From: an uncultured Polyangiaceae bacterium
GTDB taxonomy: Bacteria; Myxococcota_A; Polyangia; Polyangiales; Polyangiaceae
Assembly (NCBI GenBank): GCA_938004815.1
Contig: CALKVR010000033.1
Span: 1-5,215, forward strand
DNA length: 5,215 bases
Direction: 5' to 3'
Part shown: piece after piece, positions 1-4,880 of the stretch
Numbering within the stretch: the first letter of the stretch is position 1
How the letters are laid out: the number at the start of each line of letters is the position of its first letter
Made by a program: the position numbers and the translations under genes
Notes under the pieces: generated by a model
Told to the model about the DNA's origin: nothing
Databases searched by the model: none
What the model saw: only the letters and a program-made list of their open reading frames with translations

Positions 1-1340
1 GCCTTGATGCCCGCGTCGAGCATGATCTCGAAGCTCATCGCGTCGACGAGGACGAGCTTCACCGATCGCGCGCTCGCGAGGCGCGCCACCCGATGGGCGA
101 CCTCGGGCGCATCCATGACCATCGTCGGCCGCTTGCCGGTGACGCGGATCGTCCCAAACGCGGCCTCGTAGCTCTCGGCGAAGCCGTCGCGCCAGCCACG
201 GACGATATCGCGAACCGCCATGTCGACCTCGCCGCGGTAGAGCGCGCCGAGGAGCGGCACATAACGCTCGACGAAGAGTCGCTCGACCTGCGCCGCCGGG
301 CGAGGTCCGCGCGCGGCGTCGAGCTCCATCGCTTGTCCGCGCCAACCTTGCATGACGAGGAGCCGCTCGGCCCGCTCGGCTTCGAGGCGCTCCGCTTCCA
401 GACGCTCGGCTTCGACGCGCTCTCGCTCGACACGCTCCGCTTCGCGGAGTTCGGCCTCTAGCCGCTCCGCTTCGAGCCGGTCGGCTTCGACCCGCTCGGC
501 TTCGACGCGCTCGGCCTCGGCTTGGGCGCGCTCGGCCTCTACGCGCTCGGCCTCGGCTTGCTCGGCTTCGAGACGCTCCAACTCGGTGCGCTCCATCATG
601 ACGAGATCGGGGAGCTTCGTCTGCTCGGCAGAGATGATGACCTCGGCGAGGTCCTGCCCTTCGTCGTTGTCTTCCGCGGCGTCGACCTCGGACGCAGCGT
701 CGGCGTCCTCCTCCGGACGCAAAGTCGGTGCGACGGGCGGCGGCGACAGATCGGTGCGGCGCTCCTCGACCCGGGGGACCATCGACACGAGCGACCCGGC
801 CCCGGCGTCCCACACCACCTCGTCGAGCGGCCGAGGGACCTTCAGCTCGATGTCTCGGTCGGCCTCTTCGAGCAGGATGCCGACGGAGACACGCGTCTCC
901 GTGCGCGCTGCTTCGATCCAAGCCATGAGAGCGGCGGCGTCTTCGTCGCGGAGCCGGCCGCGTTCGGCCATTCCGCGGAGCGGTGGGATGCACACCAAGA
1001 TCTCTCGCGCCGGCAACGCGGCCGCGCGGAACAGCTGGTCCGAGACGATCCAGCTCGGGTCCGCGTCCATCTCTCCGATCGGCGGCATCGCACCCCGGCG
1101 CGCCAGGGCCGACTCGACCGCGGCGTCGATGGATCGGGCGAGCTTGCCGGGCAACGTGGGCGCCGGGCGTGCGATGAGGGCGCGGGCGCGCCAGGCTTCG
1201 TCGCAGAGCCGCTCCTTGCCGGGGTCGTCGACGAAGCGAACGAAGCTCGGCTTCCGTGAACGGCTGAGCTCGCGCGCCTCGCTCTCGGGCTCGACGCGAC
1301 CGCCACCCAGGACCTGGGCTCCCATGGGCTCGAGGGACAT
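1..1340 (-). CDS. Unrecognised large protein with central Glu/Arg pentad-repeat helix; N-terminal 446 residues, runs off left edge
   Basis: The minus strand is open from an ATG at 1340 to the window edge with no stop, giving 446 codons plus two bases, so the C-terminus is missing. No signal peptide or membrane segment is visible. Residues about 35-190 look like a folded domain, for example 'AREILVCIPPLRG' at 111-123. Residues about 191-245 are an acidic, proline-containing linker. Residues about 251-327 are a charged repeat of the pentad R[V/L]EAE, which suggests a long rigid helix. Residues about 328-446 form a second domain start, with 'LFVERYVPLLGALYRG' and then a hydrophobic strand ending in Asp, 'VKLVLVDAMSFEIM' at 427-440. 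That last motif loosely recalls alkaline-phosphatase/PglZ-type folds, but this is a weak guess. I do not recognise the family. A second in-frame ATG lies at residue 6, and the frame is open upstream of 1340 (for example a GTG at 1379), so the start is not certain. The gene is divergent from the AgmX-domain gene and may share its control region. The antisense reading frames over this stretch are Ser/Arg-rich and look like shadows. Confidence 0.82.
   Translation of the reverse strand, partial: MSLEPMGAQVLGGGRVEPESEARELSRSRKPSFVRFVDDPGKERLCDEAWRARALIARPAPTLPGKLARSIDAAVESALARRGAMPPIGEMDADPSWIVSDQLFRAAALPAREILVCIPPLRGMAERGRLRDEDAAALMAWIEAARTETRVSVGILLEEADRDIELKVPRPLDEVVWDAGAGSLVSMVPRVEERRTDLSPPPVAPTLRPEEDADAASEVDAAEDNDEGQDLAEVIISAEQTKLPDLVMMERTELERLEAEQAEAERVEAERAQAEAERVEAERVEADRLEAERLEAELREAERVERERVEAERLEAERLEAERAERLLVMQGWRGQAMELDAARGPRPAAQVERLFVERYVPLLGALYRGEVDMAVRDIVRGWRDGFAESYEAAFGTIRVTGKRPTMVMDAPEVAHRVARLASARSVKLVLVDAMSFEIMLDAGIK
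366..590 (-). repeat. Degenerate 15-bp tandem repeat encoding R[V/L]EAE pentads
   Basis: About fourteen to fifteen consecutive five-residue units are seen at residues 251-325 of the left-edge protein. Their core is Arg-(Val/Leu)-Glu-Ala-Glu, with one unit lengthened by two residues (RAQAEAE at 271-277) and a few substituted units (QAEAE, LREAE, RVERE). At DNA level the unit is 15 bp, seen on the plus strand as variants of 'ctcggcttcgacgcg'. Codons differ between copies (GAA/GAG, GTC/CTC/CTG), so the array is old enough to have drifted while the protein pattern was kept. The five-residue period does not build a heptad stripe, so a single charged alpha-helix with i to i+4 Glu/Arg salt bridges is at least as likely as a coiled coil. 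Confidence 0.8.
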
Positions 1341-1386
1341 AGGCTTCGTCCATCCCAGAAATCGGCGTCCGGGGCCCACTTCTCGG

Positions 1387-1398
1387 CGGAAACTTCCG
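1387..1398. promoter_or_regulatory. Perfect inverted repeat in divergent intergenic region, candidate operator
   Basis: The sequence CGGAA-AC-TTCCG has perfect 5-bp arms around a 2-bp spacer. It sits about midway in the 108-bp gap between the left-edge gene (start 1340, minus) and the AgmX-domain gene (start 1449, plus). A short dyad between divergent genes is a typical place for a regulator site. No clear -10/-35 boxes or sigma-54 boxes are visible nearby, and a 10-bp dyad can occur by chance in GC-rich DNA. Confidence 0.25.
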
Positions 1399-1435
1399 AA
1401 CGTGAGGGCTGTCTTTCCCGGTCCGACCGCAGAAA

Positions 1436-1443
1436 AAGGAGGT
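1436..1443 (+). promoter_or_regulatory. Strong Shine-Dalgarno for the AgmX-domain gene
   Basis: AAGGAGGT, nearly fully complementary to the 3' end of 16S rRNA, lies five bases before the ATG at 1449. It fixes the start of that gene and is the only strong ribosome binding site in the window; the other genes have weak or no visible ones. Confidence 0.85.
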
Positions 1444-1448
1444 CGACC

Positions 1449-2447
1449 ATGACCGAGCCGAAGGCGGGGCCCGAATGGGTCCCCGCGCGTGCAGCCGTCC
1501 ATCTGGCGAGGCGCCGCGAGATCGACTGGAGCACCACCATCATCGCCGCGGGATCGTTCCTCTTTCACTTCGGCGCGTTCAGCACCATCTACTCGGACTG
1601 GGCCGATCCGCCGATCGACGACGACCTCGTGATCGCCCAGCTCGTCGAGGACGCGCGCCAGCTCCCATCCGCCCCTGCGGTCGAAGAGCCCGAGCAGGTG
1701 CCCACTGTCGGAGAGGAACGCCCCGCCGCGACCGTCAGTCGGACCGAGCCGCGAGGCGAGAAGAGCGGCCCCACCCGGGGCACGGCTCCGGCCCAATCCA
1801 AAGCAGGCCGGCCCGACGCCGCCTCGATCGCGAGCGAGCTCGACCGCATGAACGTCGCCATGCTCGCCTCGCTCCGGTCGAGCGGCCCGTCGACCGATCG
1901 CGTCCTCGATTCGAGCACGATCTCCTTCGCCGAGCTCGACGCCGCCGCCGGACAGGCCGTCGCGACCCGCCCCGGCATCACGTTCGGCGGCGGCTCCGCC
2001 TACCGTCCCGGCGGCTCACAGACCCTCGCCGACCTCGGCAACCAGGGCCGCAGCGATGCCGCGCCATCCCGGGGCCGCTCCGCCTCGACCAAGCTCCAAG
2101 TCCCCGCCTGGTCGCTCCCGAATTGCCCGAAGGAGGGGGCCTGCGATCCGCCGCCCGCCGAGGTGCCGAACGCGCCTCAAGTCATCGCCAGCCTCCAGGG
2201 CATGTTCCGCCGTTGCTACCAGAACGGCCTCGACCGCGAAGATCCCGACATGGCCGGGTCCGTCCGCGTGACGGCGAAGATCGGCCCCAACGGCGAGGTC
2301 GTCTCCACCTCCGCGTCGGCGAGCGGCACCGTCACCAGCACCGTCGCCTCGTGCATCGCCTCCAAGGTCCAGGGCGCGCAGTTCTCTGCGCCGACGAACG
2401 GCCAGGGCGCGGTGCTCGTCATCCCGGTGGGGCTCAAGAAGCAATAG
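1449..2447 (+). CDS. TonB-like membrane-anchored protein with AgmX/PglI-type C-terminal domain
   Basis: The protein has 332 residues; the start is fixed by the strong AAGGAGGT site just upstream. A short N-terminus ending in basic residues (RRRE, 21-24) precedes one hydrophobic segment at about 28-48. This predicts a cytoplasmic N-terminus, one inner-membrane helix and a long periplasmic part. Residues about 50-215 are low-complexity Pro/Ala/Ser/Gly linker. Residues about 240-330 form the C-terminal domain: 'MFRRCYQNGL' with Cys256, then 'GSVRVTAKIGPNGEVVS', then 'VASCIASKVQGAQF' with Cys302, ending in an IPV beta-strand. This Cys-tyrosine, GxV, IGPxGxV and second-Cys pattern is that of the AgmX/PglI C-terminal domain, related to TonB C-domains and common in myxobacteria, where AgmX and PglI were linked to gliding motility. 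An extra pair, Cys226 and Cys232, lies in the linker just before the domain. No ExbB/ExbD partner is in the window, so its exact role is unknown. Confidence 0.85.
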   Translation: MTEPKAGPEWVPARAAVHLARRREIDWSTTIIAAGSFLFHFGAFSTIYSDWADPPIDDDLVIAQLVEDARQLPSAPAVEEPEQVPTVGEERPAATVSRTEPRGEKSGPTRGTAPAQSKAGRPDAASIASELDRMNVAMLASLRSSGPSTDRVLDSSTISFAELDAAAGQAVATRPGITFGGGSAYRPGGSQTLADLGNQGRSDAAPSRGRSASTKLQVPAWSLPNCPKEGACDPPPAEVPNAPQVIASLQGMFRRCYQNGLDREDPDMAGSVRVTAKIGPNGEVVSTSASASGTVTSTVASCIASKVQGAQFSAPTNGQGAVLVIPVGLKKQ

Positions 2448-2472
2448 TCGATCGCTCCGCATCGAAGCGTCC

Positions 2473-2679
2473 TCAGGGCGCCGAGCGATGGAGGCGCGCC
2501 GTGAGATCGCACAGCGCACGCAGCTCCGAGAGGCGGCGGGCCACCGCATCCTCGAACGTCTCCACACGAGGCGGACGCGCCATCCTGGCTTGCGCATCGG
2601 CGGGGGCCTCGAGCGATGCGATCGCGCGCAGCGCGGCCAGCCGCGCCGCGACCACCTCGGGACGCAGGTCATTCTTCAT
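2473..2679 (-). CDS. Small helical protein coupled to the nucleotidyltransferase gene
   Basis: This 68-residue protein starts at an ATG inside the end of the nucleotidyltransferase gene; the two frames overlap by 11 bases (ATGAAGAATGA), which suggests translational coupling. It is predicted to be almost entirely helical, charged and soluble. It begins 'MKNDLRPEVVAARLAALRAI' and has a second helix, 'FEDAVARRLSELRALCDLTA', at about 42-61. There is no signal peptide or membrane segment. I do not recognise a named family. The position after a MNT/AbiEii-like nucleotidyltransferase recalls two-gene toxin-antitoxin-like modules in which a small helical protein is the partner; this is inference only. 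Codon use is high-GC like its neighbours. It converges on the AgmX-domain gene with a 25-bp gap in which I see no convincing terminator hairpin. Confidence 0.65.
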   Translation of the reverse strand: MKNDLRPEVVAARLAALRAIASLEAPADAQARMARPPRVETFEDAVARRLSELRALCDLTARLHRSAP

Positions 2680-2929
2680 CGCCGCTCTCGAGCTTCTCGA
2701 TGTCGGCGACGTCTTGGGGCCGCCCGGCGAGCCGCTTCATTGCGATCAGCTTCGCGCGCCCCACGACGGACAGCGGCCCTTCGGGGAGCTCGATTCGTAG
2801 ACGATCGTCGAGCATCGTGGCCATCGCGCTCTCCGTCAGGATGAAATCGAGGATCAGGCGCTCTGTGCCTTCGAGCTTGCTCACGCGCTGCACGTGCCGC
2901 TCTCGCGGCGTGCCGGCGTCGAAGCTCAT
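2669..2929 (-). CDS. C-terminal fragment of the nucleotidyltransferase as an independent reading frame
   Basis: If the frameshift is real, this 86-residue frame could still be translated alone. Its ATG at 2929 overlaps the TGA ending the upstream frame (ATGA), an arrangement that allows re-initiation. It holds 'LEGTERLILDFILTESAM' and the C-terminal 'AMKRLAGRPQDVADIEKLE' but lacks the GG and DxD catalytic residues, so it would not be an active transferase by itself. The ATG corresponds to an internal Met of the intact protein (LPMSF), so the overlap is probably coincidental. A gene caller would likely report this piece as a hypothetical protein. Confidence 0.4.
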   Translation of the reverse strand: MSFDAGTPRERHVQRVSKLEGTERLILDFILTESAMATMLDDRLRIELPEGPLSVVGRAKLIAMKRLAGRPQDVADIEKLESGDEE

Positions 2930-3132
2930 CGGCAGCGCCGCGTACGCGTAGCCGAGCGGCCGGACGCATCGAGAGCCCGACCCAGGTCGACCCGCGCCAC
3001 GAGGATATCGATGTCCTTCGTGGTTCGGGTGGCGCCGTGGATCGTCACGGCCACGCCCCCACAGATCGCGTACGCGATGTTGGCGGTATCCAACGCGCGC
3101 GCCACACCGAAGAGCTCATCGACCAGGTTCAA
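2669..3132 (-). pseudogene. MNT/AbiEii-like nucleotidyltransferase gene broken by a one-base frameshift
   Basis: Two minus-strand frames together make one nucleotidyltransferase of about 154 residues. The first part starts at a TTG at 3132 (then NLVDELFGVARAL). It carries the nucleotidyltransferase signature: Gly25-Gly26, followed after 13 residues by Asp40-Ile-Asp42 ('TTKDIDILV'), the expected metal-binding aspartates. At about residue 56 the frame goes wrong and ends at a TGA at 2926-2928. The adjacent frame carries the expected continuation, 'RPLGYAYAALPMSFDAGTP', and on to 'LIAMKRLAGRPQDVADIEKL' near the C-terminus, a motif typical of these MNT-like/AbiEii/DUF6036-type enzymes. Adding one base near 2962-2967 (GCG-TC to GCG-GTC) restores a single frame. 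This is either a real inactivating deletion or a sequencing error. Such enzymes transfer nucleotides to target RNA or protein and are often toxin components; substrate and role here are unknown. The start is uncertain, as no ATG or clear ribosome site is seen. Confidence 0.75.
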
Positions 3133-3140
3133 TGCACCGG

Positions 3141-3146
3141 AGTATA
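3141..3146 (-). promoter_or_regulatory. Possible -10 box for the nucleotidyltransferase unit
   Basis: On the minus strand TATACT (consensus TATAAT with one mismatch) lies eight bases before the TTG start at 3132, in otherwise very GC-rich DNA. Transcription would then begin about at the start codon, giving a leaderless or nearly leaderless mRNA, consistent with the lack of a Shine-Dalgarno. No good -35 box is seen at the usual spacing. Confidence 0.25.
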
Positions 3147-3196
3147 CGCCGGCGGCTCGACTCTGCGTGGCGGCGCTACTACCGTGCGGCTCGCCC

Positions 3197-3997
3197 ATGC
3201 TCGCCGAGTCCCTCGCTGCCGTGACGACCGCGCGTCGGGTCGACGACTCTCGCTTCGTGCTCGACGTGCCCGACGGGTACCAGCAGGGGCGCGGAGCGTT
3301 CGGCGGGCTCACGCTCGCGGCGATCGTGCGTGCCGTCGACGCGGTGCACGGCGGCCCCGAGCGCGCGGTACGCACGCTGACGGCCGAGCTCTGCGGCCCG
3401 GTGCTCGTCGGGCCGGCCGACATCACGATCGAGCCGCTTCGTCTCGGGTCCGGGACATCGACGGTGGCGGCGCGCATCACCCAAGACGGCGAGCTTCGCA
3501 CCCACGCCGTCCTCGTGCTCGGTCGTGACCGAGCGCGAGACGCCGAACATCGCGGCATCGACACGCCGCAGCTGCCCGACTGGCGCGATCTCGCGGCTGT
3601 CCCCGACGGTGTGCTGCCGCCTCCCTTCGCTCGACACTTCGAGTTTCGCCCGAACGGGCATCCCCCTTTTGCAGGAGCGAGCGAAGCGCGCGCCGCCGGC
3701 TTCATCCGTCCGCGCAACCCTGGCCCGGCGCGCGACGCCGCCTACGTCACCGCGCTCGCCGACGCGTGGTGGCCGGCGCTGTTCCCCGTCATGAGCGCGC
3801 CCCGCCCGATGGCGACCATCACGTTCACCCTCGATCTGGTCTCGAGCCCCGAGGGGCTCGAGACCGAAGCGCCGTACTACCACGAGGCGCACACGCTCGT
3901 TTCGCACGCCGGCTTCGCGCCCGAGCTGCGAACCCTCTGGGGGCACGACGGGCGCCTCCTCGCGATCAACCACCAGACCTTCGTCGTCGTAGCGTAG
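3197..3997 (+). CDS. Acyl-CoA thioesterase-like protein, double hotdog (TesB/4HBT_3 type)
   Basis: The protein has 266 residues from the ATG at 3197. The frame is open further upstream, but that part would overlap the divergent nucleotidyltransferase gene and does not look like the family, so the shorter start is preferred; no good ribosome site is seen. The first hotdog (about 10-110) has 'GAFGGLTLAAIVRAV' at 33-47, matching the FGG-containing central helix of TesB-like thioesterases, followed by strands 'VRTLTAELCGPV' and 'ADITIEPLRLGSGTSTVAAR'. The second hotdog (about 140-266) has 'AYVTALADAWWPALFPV' at 182-198, where Asp189 is the likely counterpart of the TesB catalytic Asp, then 'MATITFTLDLVS' and the C-terminal 'GRLLAINHQTFVVV'. 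Family members hydrolyse acyl-CoA thioesters in the cytoplasm; the actual acyl chain is not predictable. The glycosylase gene follows 12 bp downstream, so the two are probably cotranscribed, though no functional link is evident. Confidence 0.82.
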   Translation: MLAESLAAVTTARRVDDSRFVLDVPDGYQQGRGAFGGLTLAAIVRAVDAVHGGPERAVRTLTAELCGPVLVGPADITIEPLRLGSGTSTVAARITQDGELRTHAVLVLGRDRARDAEHRGIDTPQLPDWRDLAAVPDGVLPPPFARHFEFRPNGHPPFAGASEARAAGFIRPRNPGPARDAAYVTALADAWWPALFPVMSAPRPMATITFTLDLVSSPEGLETEAPYYHEAHTLVSHAGFAPELRTLWGHDGRLLAINHQTFVVVA

Positions 3998-4009
3998 CGG
4001 TGCCGACGG

Positions 4010-4855
4010 ATGCCCGAGCTGGCCGAGGTGGAGACGGTGTGCCGCGTGATGCGGAGCGCCCTCGTCGGCAAGCGTATCGAGCGCGTCGAGGTCGCGACCG
4101 ACCGCATCGTCTACTCGAAGCATTCGCGCAAGGCGATAGAAGCCGCGCTCGTCGGACGCGTGGTCGAGGCGATCGGGCGGCGAGGCAAGACGTTCTGGAT
4201 CTCGCTTCGGGGGGACGGCCCCACCGTGTACGGCCACCTCGGGATGAGCGGTTGGATCCGTGAGGTGGGCATCGAGGGCACGCGCCTCTACAGCCACGGC
4301 GACGCGCCGCTCGACGACGCCACCGGCAGGCCACGCTTCCTCAAGCTCCTCATCGGCGTGCGCGGGAAACGAGCGATCGCCTTCACCGATCCACGGCGGC
4401 TCGGGCGCATTTGGCTCGGCGACGGCCCCGCCACCGATCCTCGGGTGAACAATCTCGGCCCCGACGCCCTCGATGAGCTGCCGTCAGCCCGCGAGCTCCT
4501 CGAGCTCTTCCGTCGCAGGCGCATCCCCATCAAGGCCGTCCTCCTCGATCAGAGCACCCTCGCTGGCCTCGGCACCTGGCTCGCCGACGAGGTCCTGTAC
4601 CAGGCGCGCATCGCGCCCAAGCGCGTCGCCGCCTCTCTCGACGCGGGCGAGGTCGCCGCTCTCCGCCGCGCGATCCTCTCGGTCCTCCGGCGCGCCGTGA
4701 GCGTCGGCGCCGATCATCGCCGCTTTCCCAAGAGCTGGCTCTTCGAGCACCGCTGGGGTGGCACGCGCGGCTCCACAGAGATCGGCGGCCACCCCATCGT
4801 CCGCGAAGAGGTCGGCGGCCGCACGACCGCGTGGGTGCCGGCCGTGCAGAAGTAG
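4010..4855 (+). CDS. Formamidopyrimidine-DNA glycosylase family protein, zincless (plant FPG-like)
   Basis: The protein has 281 residues, close to the usual Fpg length. It begins Met-Pro-Glu (MPELAEVETV); Pro2 is the Schiff-base nucleophile and Glu3 the catalytic acid, which fixes the start. Lys60 ('GRRGKTFW') matches the conserved beta-hairpin lysine. Met79 ('YGHLGMSG') and Arg129 ('TDPRRLGRIW') match two of the three void-filling residues; the third, usually Phe, is Leu131. The helix-two-turn-helix lies at about 174-232 ('IKAVLLDQSTLAGLG', 'WLADEVLYQARI'), with Thr189 in place of the usual Asn. The C-terminal beta-hairpin keeps 'GGRTTAW' with Arg271, but all four zinc cysteines are absent; the only Cys is Cys11. 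That end, and 'FPKSWLFEHRW' before it, resemble plant FPG as I remember it. Known family members excise oxidised purines (8-oxoguanine, FaPy) and nick the abasic site in base-excision repair. The exact lesion range here is an inference. It is probably cotranscribed with the thioesterase gene. Confidence 0.93.
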   Translation: MPELAEVETVCRVMRSALVGKRIERVEVATDRIVYSKHSRKAIEAALVGRVVEAIGRRGKTFWISLRGDGPTVYGHLGMSGWIREVGIEGTRLYSHGDAPLDDATGRPRFLKLLIGVRGKRAIAFTDPRRLGRIWLGDGPATDPRVNNLGPDALDELPSARELLELFRRRRIPIKAVLLDQSTLAGLGTWLADEVLYQARIAPKRVAASLDAGEVAALRRAILSVLRRAVSVGADHRRFPKSWLFEHRWGGTRGSTEIGGHPIVREEVGGRTTAWVPAVQK

Positions 4856-4862
4856 AGGGGCG

Positions 4863-4876
4863 CGGGCTCGAGCCCG
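4863..4876. terminator. 14-bp palindrome between convergent genes, possible weak bidirectional terminator
   Basis: CGGGCTCGAGCCCG is a perfect palindrome in the 25-bp gap between the stop of the glycosylase gene (4855) and the stop of the Sel1-repeat gene (4881). In RNA it could form a 5-bp GC stem with a four-base loop on either strand. There is no U-tract after it on either strand, so it is not a classical intrinsic terminator. Confidence 0.3.
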
Positions 4877-4880
4877 GCCA

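Noticed and set aside
366..590. CRISPR-like array
   Set aside because: The 15-bp units are contiguous with no spacers and keep the reading frame; this is a protein-coding tandem repeat.
352..1452. Long plus-strand open frame rich in Ser and Arg (SASTRSAST-like repeats)
   Set aside because: It is antisense to the minus-strand gene. Its repeat is the shadow of the Glu/Arg pentads, its composition is typical of GC-rich shadow frames and it has no ribosome site.
1475..2800. Very long plus-strand open frame, Arg/Pro-rich
   Set aside because: It is out of frame with the AgmX-domain gene, which has a strong ribosome site and recognisable domains; the alternative is low-complexity Arg-rich shadow sequence.
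2960..2970. Programmed ribosomal frameshift in the nucleotidyltransferase gene
   Set aside because: There is no slippery heptamer, poly-A or poly-U run or clear stimulator at the shift site; a one-base deletion or sequencing error is simpler.
2894..3196. N-terminal extension of the thioesterase gene back to 2894
   Set aside because: The extra 101 residues are Arg/Ala-rich, overlap the nucleotidyltransferase gene on the other strand, and do not belong to the hotdog fold.
3179..4297. Long minus-strand open frame opposite the thioesterase and glycosylase
   Set aside because: It is antisense to two well-recognised families and shows no domain-like pattern of its own.
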